Shown piece after piece: positions 55,125 through 64,000 of a stretch of 64,000 nt of DNA. The notes under the pieces are model-generated. The model did not search any database. It was not told where the DNA came from and saw only the letters and a program-made list of their open reading frames with translations. The stretch is from NCBI GenBank assembly GCA_913048465.1, contig CAJWVO010000008.1, positions 1 through 64,000 on the forward strand, written 5' to 3'. Source of the DNA: an uncultured Nitrosomonadales bacterium (GTDB taxonomy: Bacteria > Pseudomonadota > Gammaproteobacteria > Burkholderiales > Methylophilaceae). The position numbers and the translations under genes are program-made. Numbering within the stretch: the first letter of the stretch is position 1; each line of letters starts with the position of its first letter.

Positions 55125-58100
55125 TTTTTTTAATCAGCTCAGAGGATAGTGAGTAGGCTGCTGGAATTACAATTAGCGTTAGTAGCGTTGAAGAAATCAT
55201 GCCTCCTATTATTGCTACAGAGAGGGGTCCGTTCTCTTCAGATCCTGCCCCTACACCAAATGCAGCTGGTAGAAGAGCAAGAATTAAAGTCAAAGATGTC
55301 ATCAACACAGGTCTGAGTCGAACCGGACATGCGAGTATCAATGCTTCATCCACTTTTTTACCTTTTTGGATATGATGGTTAGTTAGATCAACCAATAAGA
55401 TTGAATTTTTAGCTACAAGGCCAACAAGTAGGACGAGTCCAATCATCGAATAAATATTCAAACTATTTCCCGTAAGCCATAAAAGAAAAACTCCGCCAAT
55501 AATTGCCAGGGGCTGAGCAAGCATCACAATAAACGGCTGGAAAAAAGAGTTGAATAAACTGGAGAGAACCATATATAGTAAAACAGTGGCTAGAGAAAAG
55601 ATAAATATAATATTCGAAAATGTCTTACCAAATTCTTTTGCCTGGCCAGAATATTTGATTGAGTATTCACTCGGTATGATCTGGTTACTAATATTTTCAA
55701 TATTATCGATAGCCTCACCAAGCGGGATACTTGGGTTGGTATAAAAATTGGCCGCATACTGTAATTCTTCTCGACCTATAATGGCTGGGCCCAATTCTTC
55801 CTTAAACTTCGTAAAATTATCAATCCTGACCAGCTCACCCGATTTTGATCTCACATAAATTTTGTTAAGGTCCTGGATATTTTCAAATGAGCCCTCCTTG
55901 GCTTTTACTCTAATTTCATATCTTTGGCCATCTCCAGGATCGTCATTATATTTTGCAATGTCATAGCCATTACTGAGAATAGAAACACTATCTGCAATCT
56001 GTTCAGCTGATATCCCAAATGAGGCTGCTTTTTCACGATCAATATCGAGGATCATTTGTGGTAAATTTAGTTGGAGGTCCAGATCAATGTTACCCATGCC
56101 ATTGATGAGTGATAATTTTTCATTTAACTGGTCTGCCAAATTAGAAACATTTTCAATTCCAGGACCAATTAGGGAGAATTGTAATTTTTCTGACCGATTT
56201 CCTCTAGCAATAGACACTCCTGCAGGGAAAGCTCTTACCCCAGATAGTGATGCTAAATCTTTTTTAAGAAGCTCCATGATCTCTGTTTGGCTTCTATCCC
56301 GCTCTCCTTTTTCTTTTAAGCGAATACTGATGTATCCTCTATTTACCTGGCCTCGACTTCCCAGACCAACAGATGAAAAGACGCTGGCAATCTCAGAATC
56401 ATATTTTTGAATAACAGACTCTATTTCAATTAATTTACTGACGGTATAATCCATGTTTGACCCAAGTGGAGTTTTAAAGGTCACGGTGAAGCGACTCTCG
56501 TCAGTCTCGGGAACAAATTCTTTCTTGGCTGCTTTAAAAAAGAATCCAGATGTTAAAACAATTAGTAATGTAATGAGTAAGATTTTTAACCTGTGCTTGA
56601 GAACGTATTGAAGAGCATGTTTGTAGTTTCGTTCCAGCTTTTCAAAAAAAGAATTTAAAAAATTAAAATAATTTTTTTTAGCATCTTGTTTGTTAAGATA
56701 CCTCGAGCAGAGCATAGGCGTCAGAGTGAGAGATACCAAAAGAGAGACAATGATTCCTACCGTAACAACAACCGCAAAGGACTCAAAGAACTTACCAATA
56801 ATCCCGTCCATATAAATGACTGGAGCAAAAATACTGATCAAGGCAAGGGATGAGGCGAGGACGGCAAATACCACCTCACGACTCCCTTTGATGGCAGCCT
56901 CGATATTATTTTTTTCAATTTTCTGATGCCTAAAAATATTTTCCAGTACAACAATAGCATCATCAACAACTACTCCGATCAAGAGAATCAGCGCTAAAAG
57001 CGTCATGCTATTAAATGTATAACCAAAGAAATACATCACCGCTATTGCACCAAATAGAGAAATAGGAATCGCTGCTGAAATAATAAATGTTGAACGGATT
57101 GATTGGAGGAATATAAATACAACCAGGGCCGCTAAAAGGGTTCCCTCAATGATGTGGTCGATGAGTGAATTGATCATTTCTTTAATAAAAATTGAATCGT
57201 CTGTAGATACATCAAGATTAAGTCCTGGGGGTAGGTTAGGACGAATTTCTGTATCAATCTTCTCCTTGACTTTATCAATGATTTGCACTGTATTAGAGTT
57301 TGCTACCTTGATAATGCCTAGCCCAATGGAGGGATTAAAATTGTAGCGCGCTATCTGACGATAATCAGTCAGCCCATCTTCAATAACAGATATATCTTTT
57401 AACTTGATGCTCGTTTTATCTCGATGGCTGACAACCAAATTTTCTAAATCTTTTACCTTATGAAATTCAAGATCAAGCTTAAACATTTTTTCAGACTGAT
57501 TTCTAACCAGATATCCACCCGGTAGCTGGATATGTTCTTTTTTAAAAGCAGACTTGAGGTCTTGTGCAGTGACATTTAGGGATGCCATCTTTTCAAGGTC
57601 AATATTGACGCGAATAGTTCGATCTCGTCGCCCACCTAACCGAACTTCTCCGACACCATCAATCGTCTCGATTTTCTTTTTGAGAATATTATTTGCATAT
57701 AAGTTAAGTTGTTGTGTGGTCCTGTCACCTGTTAGACCTAACCACATAATGGGGCTTGCGTTTGTTTCCACCTTCCTCACTACAGGCGGAACAATATCAT
57801 CAGGCAGCCTCCGGCTTAATTGACTGACTTTGGATTGGACTTCATTGAAGGCAACTTCAATGTCTTTATCCAATTCAAAGGTTATCGTTACTACAGAGAC
57901 TCCGGGAGAAGATTGTGATTTAATTGATTCAATTCCGGTGACGGTATTTACAGCGGTCTCAATCAGATTGGTAATAGAGGAGTCAATAATTTCAGGATTA
58001 GCACCTTCAAGCGTGGTTGTGACTGAGAGTACTGGAAATTCGATCATCGGAAAACGATCAACTCCAATTTTTTGGTAACCTATGTAGCCGAAAAGGATGA

Positions 58101-58161
58101 AGATAAACGAAATCATCCAGGCAAACACATGTCTTCTAATTGAAATTTCAGGCAGGGTCAT
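55114..58161 (-). CDS. RND multidrug/efflux transporter, inner-membrane pump (AcrB/MdtB-like)
   Basis: A 1015-residue RND pump with 12 predicted helices in two repeats and large periplasmic loops after TM1 and TM7. The proton-relay Asp pair appears in LIGVVVDDAIVVLENIFRH (TM4). It belongs to the hydrophobe/amphiphile (HAE) type rather than the metal type. The adaptor gene overlaps upstream by 14 bases. No TolC-type channel gene is in the window. The 3' end overlaps the symporter by 11 bases. Confidence 0.94.
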   Translation of the reverse strand: MTLPEISIRRHVFAWMISFIFILFGYIGYQKIGVDRFPMIEFPVLSVTTTLEGANPEIIDSSITNLIETAVNTVTGIESIKSQSSPGVSVVTITFELDKDIEVAFNEVQSKVSQLSRRLPDDIVPPVVRKVETNASPIMWLGLTGDRTTQQLNLYANNILKKKIETIDGVGEVRLGGRRDRTIRVNIDLEKMASLNVTAQDLKSAFKKEHIQLPGGYLVRNQSEKMFKLDLEFHKVKDLENLVVSHRDKTSIKLKDISVIEDGLTDYRQIARYNFNPSIGLGIIKVANSNTVQIIDKVKEKIDTEIRPNLPPGLNLDVSTDDSIFIKEMINSLIDHIIEGTLLAALVVFIFLQSIRSTFIISAAIPISLFGAIAVMYFFGYTFNSMTLLALILLIGVVVDDAIVVLENIFRHQKIEKNNIEAAIKGSREVVFAVLASSLALISIFAPVIYMDGIIGKFFESFAVVVTVGIIVSLLVSLTLTPMLCSRYLNKQDAKKNYFNFLNSFFEKLERNYKHALQYVLKHRLKILLITLLIVLTSGFFFKAAKKEFVPETDESRFTVTFKTPLGSNMDYTVSKLIEIESVIQKYDSEIASVFSSVGLGSRGQVNRGYISIRLKEKGERDRSQTEIMELLKKDLASLSGVRAFPAGVSIARGNRSEKLQFSLIGPGIENVSNLADQLNEKLSLINGMGNIDLDLQLNLPQMILDIDREKAASFGISAEQIADSVSILSNGYDIAKYNDDPGDGQRYEIRVKAKEGSFENIQDLNKIYVRSKSGELVRIDNFTKFKEELGPAIIGREELQYAANFYTNPSIPLGEAIDNIENISNQIIPSEYSIKYSGQAKEFGKTFSNIIFIFSLATVLLYMVLSSLFNSFFQPFIVMLAQPLAIIGGVFLLWLTGNSLNIYSMIGLVLLVGLVAKNSILLVDLTNHHIQKGKKVDEALILACPVRLRPVLMTSLTLILALLPAAFGVGAGSEENGPLSVAIIGGMISSTLLTLIVIPAAYSLSSELIKKIKT

Positions 58162-59221
58162 TTTGTTTAAGGACTATGTTTGCATCATTAGTCAGATAAC
58201 CAGCACCATCGACAATGATTTCCTTATCAGCCTCTAGACCATCAATAATTTCAATCCAACCATCTTGAGTGATACCCGTCTTTACATTCCGCGCAACAGC
58301 TTTGCCGTTGACTGCTTCATAAACGACACTACCTGATGGCCTTAATACAACTGATGGTTCTGGAACAGAGACAGAGTCTTTTTTATCAAATACAATGGTC
58401 CCTTTCACACTCGCACCAGCTTGCCAGTCATCTTGTTTTTCGATATCGGCAATTACATCAATTGATCGACTGTCCGCAACAATTTGTGGTTTGAGTTCTT
58501 GGATTACCGTAGTGTATGGAATGTTGGTGGTGGGTGTCTCTAGTTTTATATCAATCCCAGGTTTTAAAATATGTGCTAATTTTTCTGGGAACATTACATG
58601 CGCGCGGAGTTTCTTATTGTTGATGATCTGATAGAGTGGGTCACCAATTTTTACATAGTCACCAATTGAAATAATTTGCTTCTCAATTTTTCCAGATATC
58701 GGTGCAAAAATTTTAGTTCGACTATTATTTAACTTAGCAATCTCTAGTCGAGCTTCTGCAGAATTAAGTTCTTCCTGAGTCTCTTCAATTTGGACCTCAA
58801 TAGTTTCAAGCGCATTTGGGGAAATAAAATTTTCATCAACCAACTTTAAATTACGCTCGTATGTGATTTTTTGATTACTTAATCTCGCCTTTAATTTCTT
58901 AACCTCTGCTTCAGAGAGTGACAATTGATAACTGGTATCCGCATTATCAACTTCGGCCATCATCTGTCCTTTTTTAACGGTTGTTCCTGGGCGAACAAAA
59001 ATCTTCGTAATCTTTCCAGCAACTTCAGAGGCTACAGTAGGATCTATGATTCCTTCGATGCTCCCTATAGCAGATTCTTGATACCGAAATTCCATCATCT
59101 TTGATTTTGTTGTGGTAACGTAAATGTCTTTTGATTTGCTATCTTTATTTTCAGGCTCACTAGTTTTACTGCATGATACCAGCAGGCAGATAAAAAATAG
59201 GGTAAGTAGATTAAGTTTCAT
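58148..59221 (-). CDS. RND efflux adaptor (membrane fusion lipoprotein)
   Basis: About 357 residues: lipobox LLVSC (Cys17), a lipoyl/barrel-sandwich hybrid, an alpha-helical hairpin (about 90-160), then beta-barrel and membrane-proximal domains with GDYVKIGDPLYQI and TGITQDGWIEIIDGL. Such proteins bridge the RND pump to an outer-membrane channel. The ATG at 59221 overlaps the ampD stop as TAATG, which decides the start over an upstream one at 59239. Confidence 0.92.
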   Translation of the reverse strand: MKLNLLTLFFICLLVSCSKTSEPENKDSKSKDIYVTTTKSKMMEFRYQESAIGSIEGIIDPTVASEVAGKITKIFVRPGTTVKKGQMMAEVDNADTSYQLSLSEAEVKKLKARLSNQKITYERNLKLVDENFISPNALETIEVQIEETQEELNSAEARLEIAKLNNSRTKIFAPISGKIEKQIISIGDYVKIGDPLYQIINNKKLRAHVMFPEKLAHILKPGIDIKLETPTTNIPYTTVIQELKPQIVADSRSIDVIADIEKQDDWQAGASVKGTIVFDKKDSVSVPEPSVVLRPSGSVVYEAVNGKAVARNVKTGITQDGWIEIIDGLEADKEIIVDGAGYLTNDANIVLKQNDPA

Positions 59222-59757
59222 TATTTTATTTTTTTCCAATCAAACAAAGGTCCTGGGTCAGTTTTTCTGCTGGGCGCAATATCTGAATGACCAACAACAT
59301 CTTGGATATTGTATTCTTTTTTCAGACATCCGAGTAACTCTATTAGTTTAATATATTGATCATCTTCATAGGGGGTTTCGTCGTCACCTTCAAGCTCAAT
59401 ACCGATTGAAAAATCATTACAGTTTTCTTTTCCTTGATAATGTGATTCTCCAGCATGCCATGCACGATCATTGCATGAGACAAATTGAATAAGCTCCCCA
59501 GTCCTCTTTATAAGGAAATGAGCGGAGACTTTTAAATCCTTAATTTGTAAAAAATAAGGATGTGCATCAACATCCAACTGATTCAGAAAAAAATCTTCGA
59601 TGTAATTATTATTATAGACGCCAGGAGGGAGGCTAATGGAGTGAATCACAATAATATGTTCTGGTGTATTTACAGGCCTAGAATTAAAATTAGGTGAGAC
59701 AAGATGTTTACACTCTGAATACCAGCCGTCAGCACAAAAAAAATTGTTTTGCTTCAT
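59221..59757 (-). CDS. ampD: 1,6-anhydro-N-acetylmuramyl-L-alanine amidase AmpD
   Basis: A 178-residue cytosolic zinc amidase recycling peptidoglycan fragments. Zinc ligands fall in IVIHSISLPPG, the VGHSDIAPSRKTDPGPLFDW tail (His and Asp), and substrate-binding in RAWHAGES. No signal peptide, as expected of AmpD versus AmiD. Heads the ampD-adaptor-RND operon; coupling a peptidoglycan-recycling enzyme with a pump is a conserved proximity at best. Confidence 0.95.
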   Translation of the reverse strand: MKQNNFFCADGWYSECKHLVSPNFNSRPVNTPEHIIVIHSISLPPGVYNNNYIEDFFLNQLDVDAHPYFLQIKDLKVSAHFLIKRTGELIQFVSCNDRAWHAGESHYQGKENCNDFSIGIELEGDDETPYEDDQYIKLIELLGCLKKEYNIQDVVGHSDIAPSRKTDPGPLFDWKKIK

Positions 59758-59812
59758 AGTAATAGTAATTATAATTGATTAGCATTTCTTAATTAACTTA
59801 CAAGGAAAAAAT

Positions 59813-60091
59813 ATGCACTTTTTTGATGGAATTATTTTTGGGATCATCGATAACGGAGTTTTAATTATCGGTGCACTATTTGGACTAAGTATAGAAAAAT
59901 ACCTACCAAAATATTTTCATAAAGGAATTGGAACTGTATTTGGTGCAGGGATTGGAAATGCTGTGAGTGACTTCCTCGGAGGAGTTCCGATTGCAATCGA
60001 TTTCGCATGGGGTACCTTTGTCGGTTGCATGGCAACATTAATTTTTATCCCCATCTTTGTTGAAATAAAAAAAAGAAAATCAAAATTGTAA
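59813..60091 (+). CDS. Small Gly-rich membrane protein, unknown
   Basis: A 92-residue hydrophobic protein. Two or three helices (about 8-25, 43-60, 64-82); the middle one is Gly/Ala-rich (GTVFGAGIGNAVSDFLGG), the C-terminus is basic (KKRKSKL). I do not recognise a named family. An ACAAGGA ribosome site precedes the ATG, which supports a real gene. Divergent from ampD. Confidence 0.65.
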   Translation: MHFFDGIIFGIIDNGVLIIGALFGLSIEKYLPKYFHKGIGTVFGAGIGNAVSDFLGGVPIAIDFAWGTFVGCMATLIFIPIFVEIKKRKSKL

Positions 60092-60103
60092 GCAATCAAA
60101 TTG

Positions 60104-60508
60104 ATGATTTATATAAGGTTACTTGTTGTTTTACTCTATGAGCTCCTCCTCCTCATTGCTATCTCTTTTGTCGTTGGCTTCTTATTTCTAATTTTTTTTG
60201 ACAGTTTTGAAAATGATCTCTTAAGATATCTGCACCAGTTATTTATATGGGCCGCTTGGGGCGCTTATTTTGTCATTAGTTGGAAAAAGTTTGGACAGAC
60301 ACTACCGATGCGTTCATGGAAATTTAAAATCAACTTGGAGAGCAATAGCTATAAATATTTATTATTGCGTTACATTAAGGTGTCAATATTTTGGATTTTT
60401 TTCCCATTCAATTTTTTAGCTGTGATATTTTTAAAAAATAAATTTTTACATGACATCAAAACCCAAAATCAGATTATTGACGTTCGAAATAAACCATCAA
60501 ATAAATAG
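60104..60508 (+). CDS. RDD-family membrane protein
   Basis: A 134-residue protein with three hydrophobic segments (about 5-35, 45-65, 85-110). A RLLVVLLYELLLL helix, WKKFGQTLPMRSWKFKI and LLRYIKVS fit the RDD family, whose members are suspected transporters or ion-handling proteins but are mostly uncharacterised. The first RDD Asp is Glu (YELL). The start at ATG 60104 is preferred over TTG 60101. It overlaps lptG by 35 bases. Confidence 0.75.
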   Translation: MIYIRLLVVLLYELLLLIAISFVVGFLFLIFFDSFENDLLRYLHQLFIWAAWGAYFVISWKKFGQTLPMRSWKFKINLESNSYKYLLLRYIKVSIFWIFFPFNFLAVIFLKNKFLHDIKTQNQIIDVRNKPSNK

Positions 60509-61541
60509 CAATTCCTAGGATAAACAATGATGGTGCAATGGCGGTTAGTAAAGGTTCCCAATCATTGAGGACGCCAATGTGGCGGATCATCGAGTTCATG
60601 ATTTGATAAACAATCCCAAAGATTATCCCTAAAAACATCTTTAAATATTTACCACCTGAACGCTCTTGAAAAAAACCAAAAGGAACTGAAAATAAAATCA
60701 TAATGATAGGCATTATTGGCTGGATAATTTTCTCCCAAAACGATACTTCATACCTTGATGTTGTTTGATTATTCTTTTTTAGATAATTAATAAAATCATT
60801 GAGATCAAAAACAGACATCCGGTCCGGTGAAATAAGCAATACATTCATCATCTCAGGTTTGATCATGGATTTCCATGTACCAGACGAGATATTTCTAACA
60901 TCAAAACCCTCTTCAAGAATAAAAGATTGTTTAATTTCTTCTAGTTCCCATATGCCATTTTGGTACTTTCCCTTCTTTGCATCAACAATGGATCGTAATG
61001 AGAAATCATTATCAAATTCATAGATATGAATATCTCTTAATGAGGCATCTGGGAGAACATTCTCAATGTTGACAAAATTATTGCCATCCTTCATCCAAAC
61101 ACCAGACTTAAAATCTGTCGTGACCGAACCATCGGTCGAGCTTATTTTAATCTGTTGTGCATTTTTCTCACTAATGGGTGTAATCAAATTACCTACTAAA
61201 AAAGTCATCGCACTAAAGAACAATGAAACTAAAATGAGTGATGAGGCGATTTTTTTAATTGACATGCCACTTGTTCTCATCACCACTAATTCTGAATTCC
61301 CAGAGAGTTGACCTACCGTAAACATTGCACCAATTAGGCAAGACAAAGGAATAATTTCATATAAATGACCGGGCATGCTTAGAGTAATAAATACAATAAT
61401 TTTTGAGAGGTCATATTTGCCAGAATTGAGATTTCCAATCTCTTGTAAAAAGTCAAAAAAAGCGAACAGAAAGACAAGTCCGATGGCTACAAGGCTAATA
61501 TTGATAAAAAATTCAAAATTTATATACCGCGCCAGTTTCAT
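60474..61541 (-). CDS. lptG: LPS export permease LptG
   Basis: A 355-residue inner-membrane subunit of LptB2FG. Six helices flank a periplasmic jellyroll domain (about 130-265); AMFTVGQLSGNSELVVMRTSGMS is the conserved coupling region. Follows lptF with an ATGA overlap, so it is second in the lptF-lptG operon. Confidence 0.96.
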   Translation of the reverse strand: MKLARYINFEFFINISLVAIGLVFLFAFFDFLQEIGNLNSGKYDLSKIIVFITLSMPGHLYEIIPLSCLIGAMFTVGQLSGNSELVVMRTSGMSIKKIASSLILVSLFFSAMTFLVGNLITPISEKNAQQIKISSTDGSVTTDFKSGVWMKDGNNFVNIENVLPDASLRDIHIYEFDNDFSLRSIVDAKKGKYQNGIWELEEIKQSFILEEGFDVRNISSGTWKSMIKPEMMNVLLISPDRMSVFDLNDFINYLKKNNQTTSRYEVSFWEKIIQPIMPIIMILFSVPFGFFQERSGGKYLKMFLGIIFGIVYQIMNSMIRHIGVLNDWEPLLTAIAPSLFILGIAIYLMVYFERQ

Positions 61542-62641
61542 TTTTTCCGTCTCAGATTTCTTACTTTTGATGGCAGTAGAGGTAGATTAAGATTCCTTCT
61601 CATCATCAGATAGCTAGCAATTAGGATGATTAATAGATGAACAATTGACCCACCAACATAAGGATTTAATATACCGAGATTGATATAACTCTGAGTCACA
61701 CCCATCAGATTGTTATAGATAGCAAAAATCAAAATCGCAATGATGATATTGACAGACCTTCCTGACCTTGGGTTAATAAAACTTAGTGGTATAGCCAAGA
61801 TTATTAAAACTATTCCCGATATGGGTAATGAAACTCTCCAGATAAATTCTGCAATCTCACGATTCCCTTTTGTCAGAAGAAGGAGGAGTGTTGGCATCGC
61901 TTCAACTTGTTTCACATCAATAATAGGCGGTAGCTTTTTTTCGACCAAGAAACCATAGTCACTAAATTTTATTTCTGTGAAATGATTATTTTCATGATTT
62001 ACTTCGTAACGTTTTCCTTTTTTAAGAACAATGTATTCATCATCCGTATTTGTTGAAACTCGACTGCCTTCATTTGAAACAATGATCCCAAGTTTTCCAT
62101 TTTGCTCAGATTGAACAAAAACATTTTTTACTTTCGAGCCTAAATCACTAAAACCCTCAACATAGAAAACCCTGTCTTTACTTTTTGATTCTTTAAAAGA
62201 TCCAGGTGAAATAGTCGCTAATTCATCTCGATTTTTCAGACCAGCCTTGTATTCTTCGGATTTTTGAACAGCCCATGGACTCAAATACAGGCTCAAAAAG
62301 CCTATCAACAAAATTATAGGTAATGAAAAGAAAAGAATAGGCCTGATGAAGCTGGTTAAGCCTAATCCTGAACTGAACCAGATCATCATCTCACTGTCTC
62401 TAAACCATCTGCTCAATGTTAATAGAATTGTTAAAAAGAGTGTGAGAGTGAGTAAGATCGGTAGATATTTTAGTAAACTAAATATCAATATAGTTAGAAT
62501 GGAATCATTGGGTATAATACCTTTCGATGCAAGCCGAAAAACAATAACGCCACGTTGAGCAACAACGATACCGGATAAAATTAGTATTGTTGAGAGAGAG
62601 TTGAAAAATAACTCATTTTTTAATTTGTTTTGATATAACAT
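61538..62641 (-). CDS. lptF: LPS export permease LptF
   Basis: A 367-residue partner of LptG with the same six-helix plus jellyroll layout; RWFRDSEMMIWFSSGLGLTSFIRP is the conserved coupling region and SPWAVQKSEEY opens the periplasmic domain. Divergent from pepA with only 16 bases between start codons. Confidence 0.95.
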   Translation of the reverse strand: MLYQNKLKNELFFNSLSTILILSGIVVAQRGVIVFRLASKGIIPNDSILTILIFSLLKYLPILLTLTLFLTILLTLSRWFRDSEMMIWFSSGLGLTSFIRPILFFSLPIILLIGFLSLYLSPWAVQKSEEYKAGLKNRDELATISPGSFKESKSKDRVFYVEGFSDLGSKVKNVFVQSEQNGKLGIIVSNEGSRVSTNTDDEYIVLKKGKRYEVNHENNHFTEIKFSDYGFLVEKKLPPIIDVKQVEAMPTLLLLLTKGNREIAEFIWRVSLPISGIVLIILAIPLSFINPRSGRSVNIIIAILIFAIYNNLMGVTQSYINLGILNPYVGGSIVHLLIILIASYLMMRRNLNLPLLPSKVRNLRRKK

Positions 62642-62657
62642 TTATTAAGGATACTGT

Positions 62658-64000
62658 ATGAAATTTGATATTACCTCAACCGAAAAAATTACCCATTCAT
62701 CGGATATTATCATATTAGCAATTGATGATAAAAATAACCTTATTAATGGGAATGGTATCAGTAAGGTTGATGAATCTCTAGTAAAAAAATCTTTAAAAAA
62801 AGATGTTCTCGGCCAGCCTGAGGGGGATACGGTAATTCTTAATGATTCAACTGGATCTAGACAATACCTTTTACTTCGCATTACTGATCTTCAGAATATG
62901 AGTACCAAAAGAATGGGCGAGATTTTTAATAAGACGTTCGCACATTTATCAAAATTGTCTTTTAAGACTGTCCAAATGTGTTTGTGTAAGTTTGCTGGAA
63001 CTGAAGTTGGAGCTGAGGAAGCTGTTAAGTTATATGTTAGAGCATCTTTACATAATTTCTACAAGATCAATGCAGTCAAAAGCAAGAAAGTTTCTCAGGC
63101 TATCGTCAAGAATATAATCCATCTTAATAAAAAGTATCTTAAAGAAGCAAAACTTGGTCTCAAGTTGGGTCAGGCGATTGCTGATGGGGCCAATCTAACC
63201 AAGGATCTCGGTAATTTACCACCGAACTATTGCACCCCGACATACCTAGGTTCTGTAGCAAAAAAAATAGCTAAAGATAATCAGATGAAGGTTAAGGTGC
63301 TTGGAAAGACAGAAATTACCAAGTTGAAAATGGGTTCATTTCTATCTGTTGCAAAAGGTAGTCGCGAAGAGCCAAGGTTTATTGTTCTTGAGCATATGAG
63401 GGGTAGTAGGAGTCAAAAACCTATTGTTCTAGTCGGCAAGGGCATTACTTTCGATGCAGGTGGGATATCCTTGAAACCTGGGTTAAATATGGATGAAATG
63501 AAATGGGACATGGGTGGTGCCGCAACCGTATTGGGCGTGATGCATACTGTTGGCCAACTAAAACTTCCATTAAATATTGTGGCTTTGGTACCTAGTTGTG
63601 AGAATTTACCTGACGGTTTGGCTGTAAAGCCAGGAGATGTGGTGACAAGTATGTCTGGACAAACGATAGAGATTTTAAATACCGACGCTGAGGGACGATT
63701 AATCTTATGCGATGCCTTAACTTATGCTGAAAGGTATAAGCCTGATTCAGTGATTGATGTGGCAACATTAACTGGGGCATGTGTTATTGCTTTAGGCCAC
63801 GAAGCAAGTGCGGTGTATTCAAATTTAGATTCTTTGGCTGATGAGTTAATTAGTGCAGGGGAAAAAGCAAATGATCGAGCATGGCATATGCCACTGTGGG
63901 ATGAGTACCAGCCATTACTGGACAGTAACTTTGCCGATATGGCGAATATTGGTGGACGTGCTGCCGGAAGCATCACAGCAGCATGCTTTTTATCTCGCTT
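62658..64000 (+). CDS. pepA: Leucyl aminopeptidase PepA (3' end outside window)
   Basis: Starts at ATG 62658 with AAGGA upstream and stays open to the window edge (about 447 codons; the family is about 480-500). Hexameric two-metal M17 peptidase; in E. coli it also binds DNA at Xer sites and carAB. Metal and catalytic motifs LVGKGITFDAGG and NTDAEGRLIL are intact; the N-terminal domain covers about 1-160. Confidence 0.96.
   Translation, partial: MKFDITSTEKITHSSDIIILAIDDKNNLINGNGISKVDESLVKKSLKKDVLGQPEGDTVILNDSTGSRQYLLLRITDLQNMSTKRMGEIFNKTFAHLSKLSFKTVQMCLCKFAGTEVGAEEAVKLYVRASLHNFYKINAVKSKKVSQAIVKNIIHLNKKYLKEAKLGLKLGQAIADGANLTKDLGNLPPNYCTPTYLGSVAKKIAKDNQMKVKVLGKTEITKLKMGSFLSVAKGSREEPRFIVLEHMRGSRSQKPIVLVGKGITFDAGGISLKPGLNMDEMKWDMGGAATVLGVMHTVGQLKLPLNIVALVPSCENLPDGLAVKPGDVVTSMSGQTIEILNTDAEGRLILCDALTYAERYKPDSVIDVATLTGACVIALGHEASAVYSNLDSLADELISAGEKANDRAWHMPLWDEYQPLLDSNFADMANIGGRAAGSITAACFLSR

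Noticed and set aside
1-64000. CRISPR arrays, transposases, prophage genes, integrase attachment sites
   Set aside because: I saw no direct-repeat/spacer pattern and no transposase or phage structural gene; the only tyrosine recombinase is the housekeeping XerC.
1-64000. Sigma-54 (-24/-12) promoters
   Set aside because: TGGCAC-like strings were noted in several genes, but none with a properly spaced TTGC upstream of a start codon.

Overview
The window reads as a dense, AT-rich piece of a streamlined betaproteobacterial chromosome. Gene order supports this: rsmB-DUF4390-ntrY-ntrX after def-fmt; kdsD-lptC-lptA-lptB-rpoN-hpf-rapZ-EIIA(Man)-ptsH-ptsI; metK divergent from lpxL-dapF-xerC; purM followed by a DUF3108 protein. 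Small intergenic gaps, repeated 4-base ATGA start/stop overlaps and many overlapping convergent gene ends point to a small-genome planktonic lineage. A PQQ-catabolism-type beta-propeller lipoprotein and a metK/SAH-riboswitch/ahcY/metF methyl-cycle block fit a Methylophilales (OM43/Methylopumilus-like) methylotroph. That placement is inference; no rRNA or methanol dehydrogenase gene is present.

Layout. 1-7.7 kb: end of a KAVAKPA-repeat protein, folD, a tRNA-Pro/Arg/His cluster with its own promoter, moeB-valS, a minus-strand group (ROK kinase, MAPEG protein, bacterioferritin-like protein, tusA), two tiny membrane proteins and tRNA-Phe. 7.7-13 kb: a metal/vitamin uptake island with a cobalamin riboswitch driving btuB and a solitary BtuM-type transporter, divergent from a Cys/His-rich small protein and a ZnuD-like TonB receptor. 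13-22 kb: dgkA, yggX, phoU, rpiA, ilvA, the propeller lipoprotein, EVE and DUF2237 proteins, 6S RNA, zapA with a coiled-coil partner, xerC, dapF, lpxL. 22-26 kb: the methyl cycle (metK, SAH riboswitch, ahcY, metF) and smg. 26-33.5 kb: def-fmt-rsmB-DUF4390-ntrY-ntrX and xthA. 33.5-43 kb: a long minus-strand run from kdsD through the Lpt genes, rpoN, hpf, rapZ and a nitrogen-type PTS to ptsI, then prlC. 43-55 kb: a Kef-type antiporter, thiO, moaC, an M48 protease, ahpC-ahpF, hda, purM, a DUF3108 protein, a second RsmB-like methyltransferase and a dicarboxylate/amino-acid symporter. 55-64 kb: RND pump with adaptor and ampD, two small membrane proteins, lptG-lptF and the start of pepA.

No CRISPR array, prophage, insertion sequence or clear transferred island is visible. 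The most unusual signals are evolutionary reductions. NtrX has lost the recognisable Walker and GAFTGA motifs of its sigma-54 activator domain although rpoN is retained. The PTS(Ntr) locus lacks ptsN and hprK, and its HPr has Asn at position 46. kdsC, purN and DUF484 are missing from places where they usually sit. Also notable are the intact BtuM cysteine beside a riboswitch with a visible Shine-Dalgarno-sequestering hairpin, a nine-Asp insert in the PQQ-type propeller protein, an altered ferroxidase motif in the bacterioferritin-like protein, and a hairpin terminator between ahpC and ahpF. I see no convincing wholly new multi-gene system; the closest candidates are the eroded nitrogen-regulation circuit and the B12/zinc receptor island.
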